A stretch of DNA of 8,558 nt, taken from assembly GCA_902796975.1 (NCBI GenBank), contig CADBRF010000114.1, positions 1-8,558 of the forward strand. The letters run 5' to 3'. Both the position numbers and the translations under genes were made by a program. Shown piece after piece: positions 1-7,018 of the stretch (the stretch's first letter is position 1; each line of letters starts with the position of its first letter). The stretch comes from an uncultured Coriobacteriaceae bacterium (GTDB taxonomy: Bacteria > Actinomycetota > Coriobacteriia > Coriobacteriales > QAMH01). The notes under the pieces are model-generated. The model searched no databases and was not told the origin of the DNA. It saw nothing but the letters and a program-made list of their open reading frames with translations.

Positions 1-1
1 G

Positions 2-172
2 CTCTTCCTCGCGCCCTTCATGCCCACGACCTCTGCTGAGCTCTTCGCCCGTCTAAGCCTCGATGACCCCGCTACGGTGGATGATATTGAGCAGGCGAGC
101 AGGTGGGGAGGCCTGCCCGCGGGCAACACCGTCACCAAGGGTGATGCGCTGTTCCCGAGGCTTGCGAAATAA
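2..172 (+). CDS. metG: Methionyl-tRNA synthetase, C-terminal end (5' truncated by window)
   Basis: Only the last 56 residues are in the window, read in frame from base 2 to the TAA at 170-172. The enzyme charges tRNA-Met with methionine in the cytoplasm. The segment reads LAPFMPTTSAELFARL near its start, then a W-G-G-L-P-A-G stretch, and ends GDALFPRLAK. This matches the end of the anticodon-binding helical domain of MetRS, where a 'P-hMP' helix, a 'W..LP.G' turn and a final 'LFPR' motif are characteristic of the family. The protein stops right after LFPR, so it is the short form without the C-terminal EMAP/tRNA-bd dimerisation domain. It converges on the minus-strand ABC transporter operon. 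The catalytic core lies outside the window, so the identification rests on this tail alone. Confidence 0.8.
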   Translation, partial: LFLAPFMPTTSAELFARLSLDDPATVDDIEQASRWGGLPAGNTVTKGDALFPRLAK

Positions 173-201
173 GAGAGTCACGAGACAAGCTCAACATCCA
201 T

Positions 202-264
202 AGCGCATGCGCTGAAGGCAACCGTGTCGCACCCAGATGGGGCGGTGGTTGCCTTCGGTATTTT
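202..264 (+). terminator. Probable Rho-independent terminator of metG, with adjoining 12-nt palindrome
   Basis: A perfect 10-bp inverted repeat (gaaggcaacc at 214-223, ggttgccttc at 247-256) encloses a 23-nt loop. The loop can itself pair, with ccc at 232-234 against ggg at 239-241 and further pairs beyond a bulge. A short T-rich stretch (tatttt, 259-264) follows on the plus strand, 42 bases after the metG stop codon, which suits a metG terminator. The U-tract is imperfect. Directly abutting the left arm is a perfect 12-nt palindrome, agcgcatgcgct, at 202-213. On the minus strand no T-run follows, so evidence that it also ends the ABC operon is weak. Confidence 0.5.
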
Positions 265-376
265 GAGCGTGGACGAGGATATTTTCCATCCGAAACGGCA
301 GACGGGGCCTGGGCTCTCAAGGCAGGCGAGTCGTAAATGGGATAGATGAGGCGTGATAATCCCTGCCACCCGAAGC

Positions 377-1261
377 TTAGCTGTCGCGCAGCTCGAGAAA
401 CCTGCTGATAGCGTCGGTTCGCTCCGGACGTGCCTGGCCGAGCGATGGCACCACGAGCTTCGTCGATTTTGCCCCCGTCTGCACCGAGACGATACTGGCA
501 TCCACGTTATAGAGCCTCCTGAGCAGCTCGTCATTCATGACATTCTCAACCGTGCCGATGGTGACCTGCTCGCTGTTCTGGACGGCAACCACCTTGTCTG
601 CACACCAGAACACATGGTCTGGCGCATGTGTCGTCATAATCACGGAAAGCCCAGCCGAGGCGAGCTGGCGTACGTAGCTGAGCACCTCTATCTGGTTGCC
701 GAAATCGAGGTTTGCCGTGGGTTCGTCCATGACGAGGATATCCGCCTGCTGGGCAAGCGCCCGTGCTAAGATGACCATCTGACGTTCGCCTCCAGATATC
801 TGCGTGTAGAGGCGGTCTTGCAGATGGGCGATGCCGAGCGTGTTGAGCGCCTCGAGCGCAACCTCGCGGTCGTGGGCAGACGGAGATGACAGAAGCGAGA
901 CATGCGACGCGCGCCCCATTTCCACGACGTCGAGAACGGTGAAGGGAAAGGGCGGTGTGTGCGCCTGGGGAACGTAGCCTACCTTGCGGGCGATTTCGAT
1001 GCGCGTGAGCTCGGAGGTGTCCTCACCGTCGAGAAGGACGTGCCCTCCAAGCAGCGGCAACGTGCCGAGTATGCTCTTGAAGAGCGTCGTCTTGCCAACG
1101 CCATTAGGGCCGAGGATGCAGCAGACTTCCCCCGCGCTCACGCTGAAGCTCACGTGATTGAGCACGACCGAATCGCCGTATCCGCAGCTCACATCGGCGA
1201 CGGTGAGACGGGGCGCTCCTGACGTGGCTGAATTAGGGCTTCCATAGCCCTTCTCCATCAT
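377..1261 (-). CDS. ABC transporter ATP-binding protein, FecE/BtuD family
   Basis: This 294-residue protein is the cytoplasmic ATPase that would power the permease encoded just upstream. All ABC motifs are visible: Walker A GPNGVGKTT at about residues 51-59, Q-loop Gln at 99 (YVPQAH), signature ISGGE at 155-159, Walker B ILVMDEP at 175-181, D-loop ANLD just after, and the switch His at 212 (MTTHAPDH). The VPQ Q-loop sequence and the 'ARALAQ' helix are typical of the iron-siderophore/heme/cobalamin (FecCDE/BtuCD) class. The start is taken as the ATG at 1261, which overlaps the permease TGA as ATGA and has AAAGGGG five bases upstream. The ATG at 1258 is an alternative, and a GTG at 1267 sits too close to that ribosome binding site. 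A C-terminal extension of about 40 residues follows the nucleotide-binding core and is unassigned. This is the last gene of the operon. Confidence 0.93.
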   Translation of the reverse strand: MMEKGYGSPNSATSGAPRLTVADVSCGYGDSVVLNHVSFSVSAGEVCCILGPNGVGKTTLFKSILGTLPLLGGHVLLDGEDTSELTRIEIARKVGYVPQAHTPPFPFTVLDVVEMGRASHVSLLSSPSAHDREVALEALNTLGIAHLQDRLYTQISGGERQMVILARALAQQADILVMDEPTANLDFGNQIEVLSYVRQLASAGLSVIMTTHAPDHVFWCADKVVAVQNSEQVTIGTVENVMNDELLRRLYNVDASIVSVQTGAKSTKLVVPSLGQARPERTDAISRFLELRDS

Positions 1262-2382
1262 GACCACCCCTTTCTGCTCTTCAGCAGCAGGAAGACGAAC
1301 ACGGGCGCACCGATAATGGCCGTGAGGATGCCGAGGGGGATTTCGGCCTGCATGATGTTTCTCGCAACGTCGTCGACAAGGAGTAGGAACCCGCTGCCCA
1401 TGAGCAGCGAAGCAGGGAGCAGGTGCTTGTAGTTGGGGCCGACGATCATGCGTGAGAGGTGGGGGATGACGAGGCCAATCCAGCCGACCTGCCCAGCAGT
1501 GGAGACCGCCGCGCTCGTGACGAGTGTCGCGCAGATGATGATAACGAGACGAAGGCGCTTCGTGTTGACGCCCAACGCCGTCGCTTCCTCATCGCCAAAT
1601 GAGAGGAGGTTGATGCGCCAACGTAGCGCGATGAGCACGACGCACCCGATGACAAGCGGGGCGAGCATAAAGGCGATGTCGTCGAAGCTGACCGTCGCAA
1701 GCGAGCCCATGAGCCAGTAGGTGATTTCCGGGAGCTGACTGTAGGGATCTGCGATGTATTTGATAATGCCGACGAAGGCTTGAAAGAGCGCTTGGACGAC
1801 GATACCCGCGAGCACGAGGGCGAGCGTGGACGAGTCATTGCGCCCTACCGCGTTGCCAATCGCATAGGTGACGAAGACCGCGAGAAGTCCACAGGCAAAT
1901 GCGGCGATCTGCACGACAGCGCCCGGTGCGCCGAGGAGTATCGCGATGGAGGCTCCGAAGCCGGCGCCTGCGCTTGCGCCGAGAATATCGCTTGAGACCA
2001 TCGGGTTGCGGAAGACACCCTGATAGCTGGCGCCGGCGACTGCGAGCGCGGCTCCCACCAGGATGGCGGCAATCACGCGCGGCAGACGGACGTTCACGAC
2101 GACGGTCTGGACGGCGCTCTCGAACGTGAGCGACTGCCCAGAGGCAAGGCGGGAGAACAACGCGCCAAGCGAGGAGACCACATCCCCAATCGAGACCGAG
2201 AAGCGGCCAAGGCAGAAGGAGACGAGCGCGAGCGCGACGACGGAGATTCCCAAGACTACGAGAATGATGCCGTTACGTCCGCTTGAACGCTCCTGTTCGG
2301 CGAGGAGGGAGAGTTCCTGCTCATTGAGGACACGCGTTCCGCTGCTCTTGTGCTGGCGTGTCTGGTCTTCCAGCTTTGGCAT
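1258..2382 (-). CDS. ABC transporter permease, FecCD family
   Basis: This 374-residue integral membrane protein is the inner-membrane channel of a type II importer for metal chelates. After an unusually long, polar N-terminal segment (about residues 1-36, cytoplasmic by inference), a first hydrophobic helix starts near residue 37 and many more follow. Family landmarks are RLPRVIAAILVGAALAVAG (99-117), then SYQGVFRNPMVSSDILGAS (119-137); a coupling-helix region, SFGDEEATALGVN (261-273); and GWIGLVIPHLSR (300-311), the classic FecCD 'G-h-I-P-H' signature. Length fits the family. The ATG at 2382 lies two bases after the binding-protein stop codon, with GGGGAG (2389-2394) six bases upstream. Its TGA overlaps the ATPase start. 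Only one permease gene is present, so a homodimer is expected. Substrate is not deducible beyond the family's usual iron chelate, heme or corrinoid range. Confidence 0.93.
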   Translation of the reverse strand: MPKLEDQTRQHKSSGTRVLNEQELSLLAEQERSSGRNGIILVVLGISVVALALVSFCLGRFSVSIGDVVSSLGALFSRLASGQSLTFESAVQTVVVNVRLPRVIAAILVGAALAVAGASYQGVFRNPMVSSDILGASAGAGFGASIAILLGAPGAVVQIAAFACGLLAVFVTYAIGNAVGRNDSSTLALVLAGIVVQALFQAFVGIIKYIADPYSQLPEITYWLMGSLATVSFDDIAFMLAPLVIGCVVLIALRWRINLLSFGDEEATALGVNTKRLRLVIIICATLVTSAAVSTAGQVGWIGLVIPHLSRMIVGPNYKHLLPASLLMGSGFLLLVDDVARNIMQAEIPLGILTAIIGAPVFVFLLLKSRKGWS

Positions 2383-2384
2383 GG

Positions 2385-3512
2385 TCAGCTCCCCGCCTTG
2401 CCAGACTGCTTGCGCAAGCCGACTCCCGAGAGCATCTGCGCGTAGAGCTCATCATCCACCTCGACGCCGAGGTAGTCGTGGTAGTAAGAGGTGACCCGTT
2501 CCTGCAGGTCGATACCAGCATAGTGATCGGGATAGACGGTCACGCCTAGCCAGAGCATGGCCAGATAGGTCTCGACGCTGCCGCGCTGCCCCCACCGGGT
2601 TGCTCCTACGGGTATGGTGTGGCACCTTTTGTTCTTGACAGCGGTCAAGCCGGCGCAATTGTCCTTTGCGAGCAGGTACTCGGTTGTATCTGCGCTGTTG
2701 CAGACAAACACATCTGGGTCCCAGGCATAGATCTGCTCGAGGGATGACATGTAGTCGGTTGCACTGAACGCGTCGGGGTCTTCTGCGCTCACATCAATCG
2801 CCCCAACAGACTCGATCCAATCCCTGCCCAGCGAATCCGCCCCGTCGGTCGTGACGAGCGCGTTGATGGAATGGTAGACACGAATTCGCTCGTCGTCACT
2901 GATGTCCGCTGCCCGTCTGCTGCATTCGTCGATGCATTCACGGTAGTAGTCGGCAAGCGCGTTCGCCCGGGTTTCCGCCTCACCGCCGCATACCTGCCCG
3001 ACCAGTTCCATTGCGAAGATCTGCTCGTCCATGGTGGTATAGCCGACTACCACGTAGGGGAGATTCGCCTTGTCGAGCAGGGCGCGCTGGCCCTTTACGG
3101 AGTAGACGTCTTCCTTGATGATGATGACCTGGGGGTTTGTCTCGAGAAGTGTCTCCATGTTGATGGCGCTGTTTGCCATCGGTGCGGGAACATCGACAAG
3201 ATCCGGGTAGATTTCGCGCAGCAACAGGTCACTCACGACGCCGCCTGGCGTCGCGACGAGCTTGGGGCCTGCCCCGCACATAACCATAAGCTCGCCTGTA
3301 AACGAATCAAGGCCTGCTATGCGGTCGGGATCGCGTGGGACCTCCACGCTGCGCCCGACCGAATCGGTGACCGTGATCGTCGTGCTCGCGCCTCCGTCCA
3401 CGCTATTGCTCTGGCACCCATCGAGTGCGAGCGAGGAGAGGACGGCAAACGCTCCGGCGATAAACGATCGCCGTGAGAGCATGCTGTGTTTGGAGGTCGT
3501 CGTCTCAGCCAT
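2385..3512 (-). CDS. Substrate-binding lipoprotein of FecBCD-type ABC importer (Tat-type signal)
   Basis: This 375-residue extracytoplasmic binding protein would deliver ligand to the permease. Its N-terminus contains SRRSFIAG (13-20), a twin-arginine-like motif, then a hydrophobic stretch and a lipobox LALDGC with Cys33, so it is probably a Tat-exported lipoprotein. The mature part fits the PF01497 (BtuF/FecB) fold: ITVTDSVGRSVEVP at 46-59, PDRIAGLDS near 62-70, and NMETLLETNPQVIII at 118-132. A conserved late block, GATRWGQRGSVETYLAMLWL (303-322) followed by YPDHY, is reminiscent of archaeal and anaerobe iron-chelate binding proteins. The ATG at 3512 is chosen because GGGGAG (3521-3526) lies eight bases upstream and it overlaps the flavoprotein stop by eight bases. 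The ATG at 3542 has no visible ribosome binding site, and one at 3482 would leave a shorter signal peptide with the RR motif at its start. Confidence 0.9.
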   Translation of the reverse strand: MAETTTSKHSMLSRRSFIAGAFAVLSSLALDGCQSNSVDGGASTTITVTDSVGRSVEVPRDPDRIAGLDSFTGELMVMCGAGPKLVATPGGVVSDLLLREIYPDLVDVPAPMANSAINMETLLETNPQVIIIKEDVYSVKGQRALLDKANLPYVVVGYTTMDEQIFAMELVGQVCGGEAETRANALADYYRECIDECSRRAADISDDERIRVYHSINALVTTDGADSLGRDWIESVGAIDVSAEDPDAFSATDYMSSLEQIYAWDPDVFVCNSADTTEYLLAKDNCAGLTAVKNKRCHTIPVGATRWGQRGSVETYLAMLWLGVTVYPDHYAGIDLQERVTSYYHDYLGVEVDDELYAQMLSGVGLRKQSGKAGS

Positions 3513-5961
3513 TGTGCGTGCTCCCCACGGGAAGCGCCGCAATGGTGAGCTTGGCTATGGCCTGCAAGCGTGGGGGAAGCTTCCCGTCATGCCCTGCAAA
3601 CCGTGCAGCGTCTACACCCGTGTGCAGCGCCTCCATGCTCACGCGGTCCACGAGGTCGTGGACGCTCTCGGCATTGCCGCAGATGAAGAGCCCGGGCGCT
3701 CCTTCGACGCCTGCATAGAGCTCGCGTTCGGGGACGAGCCCGCAGCTGATGAGGAGCGTGTTGCAGCGCACGTATTCCCTCACGTTCATATCGAAGGAAC
3801 CGTCCTCCTTGAAGGGGGCGACCATCACGCCCTTGAGACGGCCATAGCCATGAATCGACGCCACGCCCCATCCGTAGCGTGTGGGGATGTGGTAGGGGTC
3901 GATGCAGCGTCGATGGTTGCGGACGAGCCCGGTCGCTTCCTTGGCCACAAGGAGCCGTACTTCGGCGCCGGAAAGCGTCATCCGGCGCGCCATGATGAGG
4001 CCGATATCGCCACCACCTAGGATGACGACTTTGTCGCCCGGGAGCTTGTGCTCGATATTGACCATGTACTGGGCGGTGCCGGCGGTGTAGATGCCTTCGG
4101 GGCGCGTGCCTGGGATGCGCATCTGGCCGCGTGTGATTTCGCGGCATCCGCTTGCAATCACGACGCTCTTCGCCCGGATGCGCTGCGGACCGCCCAGGGG
4201 CAGGCCCACCGCCTGCGCGACGAAACCCGAGCTGTCATGGGCAAGCTCGGTCACGCTTGTCGAACATGCCCAATCGACATCCGCATCTTCGAGCTCGTTT
4301 ATCCACCGCTCGAGGTATTCGGGTCCGGTGAGGTTCTCGTGATAGATATAGAGGCCGAAGCCGTCGTGAATGCACTGTGGGAGGACACCTCCCAGGTATT
4401 CGCTTCGTTCGATGAGAAGGGTGGATGCGCCGCTTCGGGCAGCTGCAATTGCTGCCGCGATGCCGGCTGCCCCGCCACCTATGACGAGCACATCGGGCGA
4501 TAGACAATCGCGCTCACTGCTGCAATCGGCGTGAAGGTGTGATGGAGAATCCGGCGGTGTGACGCATTTTCCCTCGAGAATCTCGTTCACTCGTGGCTTG
4601 CAGAACGCCCCCTGGCACCTGCCCATGGAGAGGCGGAGCCGGTGCTTGAGCCCCTCGAAATCGGTCGGGGGGAGCACGCCCGCAAGCTCGCGGCGTACAT
4701 CGCCTTCGGTGATTTTCTCGCAACGGCAGAGCACGTGTCCAAAGCTCGGGTCCTGTTTGAGCAGGACCCGCTGTTCTTTCTCGCTGCACTGGAGGAAGGG
4801 GACTCTCCGCTTGCGATGCGGGTTGAACCGGGGATCTTCCTCGAGGACGAGGCCGTCTTCTTTCAGCAACCGCACGACACGTTTTGCGAGGGCGGGGGCG
4901 CTGGTCATGCCGGGGTTCTTGATACCGAGCGTGCTAACGAATCCCGGGGCGCTCGCTCGCACGATGAAGTCCTTCTTCTCTTTTACCAGATTGGTGATAT
5001 TCGCCCTGATGCCGGCAAAAGACGTGATGACTTCCCCGAGGTCGAGGTCGGGTACGACCTTCAGCGCCACGCGGCGCACATGGTCGAGTCCGGCTGCATC
5101 GGTTGCATTCTGATGGAAGTAACGCACGTTCTCGCTTGTTGGGCCGGCGAGGATGTTTCCGTCAATCGTGGGGGAGATGAGCGTGCCGCCCTCATCTGAT
5201 TCTTGCGCCTGGTAGAGCACGTGTCTGATGGGCGCCGGCTTTCCCGGTTCGCCCTGCTTGTCAAAGACGTAGAACTGCCCGCGGCGTGGACGCACGATGA
5301 TGTCCGCCGGGCGCACTTGCGCGTCGAGAACCGCGGCCATGTCGCCCGCCGTGTTCACAACGCGGGGTGCGCGGATTGCGCTGCCGTCTTTCAGGTGAAG
5401 CATCCAGGAGGCACCATCTCGCTCGATGCGCTCGACACACGCATTGAACTGGAACTTGACGCCGTTCTCCGCGGCGTTTTCAGCACAGGCGATGACGAGC
5501 GCGAAGGGGGAGATAATGCCGGTCGAGTCTGCTTCGAGCGCGGCGATGACCTCTTTGGAAAGGCGCGGTTCGAGTGCGCGTGCTGCATCGCCGTCGATGA
5601 TGGGGAGCTTGCCGGCGCCGTTTAGAAGCGCCCGTTCCTGCTTCTCGCGGAGCTTCTCCATGCCAGCCGGCCCAAATGCGCAATAGAGGCCGCCGACGCG
5701 CTCGAAGGGGACCTCGAGTTCGGTGGCGAGCTGGGTGTAGAGTGCATTGCCCTCGACGGATGAAATGCCCTTCAGAGAGCCACCGCGCGCGTGGAAGCCG
5801 GGGTGGATGATGCCGCAGTTGGCCTTGCTCGACCCTTCGCCCACGTCGGAAGCGCGTTCGAGCACGAGCACGTCAACCTTGTAGCGGGCGAGCTCACGGG
5901 CAACCATGCAGCCGATGATGCCGCCCCCTATGATTACGACATCTGCATCCATGCCATTCAT
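3505..5961 (-). CDS. Fused FAD-dependent oxidoreductase (GlpA/LhgO-like) + BFD [2Fe-2S] + FAD/NAD(P) oxidoreductase
   Basis: This 818-residue protein joins three parts. Residues 1-380 are a DAO-type FAD oxidoreductase: dinucleotide motif GGGIIG at 12-17, GEGSSKANCGIIHPGF at 41-56, and a C-terminal GIRA/GIKNPG region (317-351). This is close to the GlpA/L-2-hydroxyglutarate oxidase group. Residues 405-465 are a BFD-like domain with Cys412, 414, 449 and 454 (CxC, 34 residues, C-x4-C), expected to bind [2Fe-2S]. Residues 489-790 are a second flavoprotein: FAD motif GGGAAG (495-500), PQCIHDGFGLYIYHENLTG (528-546), and an NAD(P) motif, ILGGGDIG (647-654). In many anaerobes these are separate neighbouring genes beside a DUF1667 gene. 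Here they are fused and no DUF1667 gene is seen. The ATG at 5961 overlaps the upstream TGA as ATGA, with GAGGAG eleven bases before it. Domain assignment is firm; the substrate is unknown, and glycerol-3-phosphate is only one possibility given the transporter context. Confidence 0.9.
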   Translation of the reverse strand: MNGMDADVVIIGGGIIGCMVARELARYKVDVLVLERASDVGEGSSKANCGIIHPGFHARGGSLKGISSVEGNALYTQLATELEVPFERVGGLYCAFGPAGMEKLREKQERALLNGAGKLPIIDGDAARALEPRLSKEVIAALEADSTGIISPFALVIACAENAAENGVKFQFNACVERIERDGASWMLHLKDGSAIRAPRVVNTAGDMAAVLDAQVRPADIIVRPRRGQFYVFDKQGEPGKPAPIRHVLYQAQESDEGGTLISPTIDGNILAGPTSENVRYFHQNATDAAGLDHVRRVALKVVPDLDLGEVITSFAGIRANITNLVKEKKDFIVRASAPGFVSTLGIKNPGMTSAPALAKRVVRLLKEDGLVLEEDPRFNPHRKRRVPFLQCSEKEQRVLLKQDPSFGHVLCRCEKITEGDVRRELAGVLPPTDFEGLKHRLRLSMGRCQGAFCKPRVNEILEGKCVTPPDSPSHLHADCSSERDCLSPDVLVIGGGAAGIAAAIAAARSGASTLLIERSEYLGGVLPQCIHDGFGLYIYHENLTGPEYLERWINELEDADVDWACSTSVTELAHDSSGFVAQAVGLPLGGPQRIRAKSVVIASGCREITRGQMRIPGTRPEGIYTAGTAQYMVNIEHKLPGDKVVILGGGDIGLIMARRMTLSGAEVRLLVAKEATGLVRNHRRCIDPYHIPTRYGWGVASIHGYGRLKGVMVAPFKEDGSFDMNVREYVRCNTLLISCGLVPERELYAGVEGAPGLFICGNAESVHDLVDRVSMEALHTGVDAARFAGHDGKLPPRLQAIAKLTIAALPVGSTHNG

Positions 5962-6344
5962 GAAGCGCTCTTCTCCTCGGCGTGAATAGCGTCCATGTCG
6001 AGAACGCAGGAAAATCCCGAGGAGGTCAGGCGCCTGTAGAGGCAGTTCGAGCACGTCTGGGCGGCGCTGTCGTCAGCGAACTCCTCGTGATCGTTGTCAA
6101 AGACGAAATTTGAGCATCTGGTCTGGACGATCGCAAAACCTCCCGAATCCCGGTCGAGCTCGTCTTTGCGCAAAGGAACCAGCACCCCGTCCTCTTCTCG
6201 CGCGACCACGACGAAGGTATTTGCATGAATGAGCGGCTTTACGTCGTGCGCGAGAAGGACAGACAGTTCGCTTTGGATGCGTTCGCCCTGGTCGCTCACG
6301 ATGGAAACGGGCCCCGAAACATGCGCTTTCAGGGCGCAGAGCAC
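5958..6344 (-). CDS. Small four-cysteine protein of unknown function
   Basis: This 128-residue soluble protein is not recognised. It has no signal peptide or membrane segment. The N-terminal two thirds look like a compact alpha/beta domain (ANTFVVVAREEDGVLVPL, 41-58). The C-terminal third carries Cys77, Cys98, Cys101 and Cys113, the latter three in TCSNCLYRR and GFSCVLDMD. That C-x20-C-x2-C-x11-C pattern could hold zinc or an iron-sulfur cluster, though this is inference. Its GTG start at 6344 overlaps the end of the TiaS-like gene by 16 bases without a clear ribosome binding site, which suggests translational coupling. Its TGA overlaps the flavoprotein ATG as ATGA. Reality as a gene is supported by the overlaps on both sides and by filling an otherwise empty slot in the operon. 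It sits beside GlpA/GlpB-like parts where a DUF1667 protein is often found, but its Cys spacing and sequence do not match DUF1667. Confidence 0.75.
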   Translation of the reverse strand: MLCALKAHVSGPVSIVSDQGERIQSELSVLLAHDVKPLIHANTFVVVAREEDGVLVPLRKDELDRDSGGFAIVQTRCSNFVFDNDHEEFADDSAAQTCSNCLYRRLTSSGFSCVLDMDAIHAEEKSAS

Positions 6345-7018
6345 CGTTTCGAGGGGGCTGTCTTGAGCTGCTCGGTTGCCGGGGAGCTGTCCTTGTTTTG
6401 CTTGCGCCCTTGTCCCTTGCCCTGGCCGTTCCCCTTGCCCTTGCCACCGCCTTGAGAAGTGCTTTTTCCAAGGACAAGGCTTTCGAGATCCAACCTGCCG
6501 CGAAATCTGCCATTGGAGCCAGAGAGACGCAAACCCACACCAGCAAGCGCACCCACTACGCCGTCTCCCGTCCCATCAATCTGAGTCAGCCTGACCCAGG
6601 GCACGCGGGAAGCAAGTTCAAAGGCCTCCGCCACAGTGATGAACTCGCGTTTTGCGCGCCAGCCAAAGCTTAAGACTTCGGTGAGCAGCGGGTCGTCTGC
6701 TTCGGGGATGACCGCGAAGCACAAGCCCGGATTCGCGGTCTCGGCCATCATCGAGCACGTAATGGCCTCGGCTTCTTGCAAAAATGCCTCAACCCTGCCC
6801 ATGGGCAAGCTGCCTGCGAATGCCATGGCGGAATTGTGGGAGGTGTAGGGAACGCGCGGGTCGAGCAGCAGCTGATGGCGCGTGATGCCGAGCTGGATGC
6901 TCCCTCCCAGCTGTAGCGCTTCTTGTGCAATTCGCTCGGCGACGGCTCCTGTGCTCGTTTTCTTGGACAGGTCGTCTGTGTCGTCTACGCAGAAGACGAA
7001 ATTCGTCACATCGTTCAC
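6329..7018 (-). CDS. TiaS-like protein (TCKD + ferredoxin-like core) with Gly/Lys/Gln tail
   Basis: This 229-residue protein resembles the N-terminal half of archaeal TiaS, which uses ATP to phosphorylate C34 of tRNA-Ile2 and attach agmatine. Visible matches are CVDDTDD (10-16), the metal/ATP-binding DDTD motif; a TSTG segment (21-24) near the position of the TiaS autophosphorylated Thr; TRHQLLLDPRVPYTSHNSAM (46-65), equivalent to the archaeal 'R-x-x-LNP-x-x-P-x-KTRGN' block; NPGLCFAV (96-103); and TGDGVVGALAGVGLRLSG (150-167), like the archaeal 'G-x-GxxGALAxxG'. The OB-fold and zinc-ribbon that bind tRNA in archaea are absent. Instead residues 184-210 form a basic, Gly-rich low-complexity tail. 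Bacteria normally modify this tRNA with TilS, so a different small-molecule substrate is likely (inference). The GTG start at 7018 has GGGGGA (7026-7031) seven bases upstream. It is the first gene of the operon, and its end overlaps the Cys protein. Confidence 0.75.
   Translation of the reverse strand: MNDVTNFVFCVDDTDDLSKKTSTGAVAERIAQEALQLGGSIQLGITRHQLLLDPRVPYTSHNSAMAFAGSLPMGRVEAFLQEAEAITCSMMAETANPGLCFAVIPEADDPLLTEVLSFGWRAKREFITVAEAFELASRVPWVRLTQIDGTGDGVVGALAGVGLRLSGSNGRFRGRLDLESLVLGKSTSQGGGKGKGNGQGKGQGRKQNKDSSPATEQLKTAPSKRCSAP

Noticed and set aside
353..769. Plus-strand frame of 138 codons opposite the ATPase gene
   Set aside because: It lies mostly antisense to the ABC ATPase (Walker B and signature regions) and its translation shows no domain.
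2871..4503. Long plus-strand open frames (2871-3476, 3262-4020, 4048-4503) opposite the binding protein and flavoprotein genes
   Set aside because: They are antisense to well-supported genes with motifs, have no ribosome binding sites or recognisable domains, and such frames are common in GC-rich DNA.
4642..5199. Plus-strand frame of 185 codons opposite the flavoprotein
   Set aside because: It is a shadow of the GlpA-like and BFD parts and has no start signal.
5958..6344. Assigning the small Cys protein to DUF1667
   Set aside because: DUF1667 proteins carry an N-terminal cysteine cluster and a characteristic proline-rich block; here the cysteines are C-terminal and the sequence does not align by eye.
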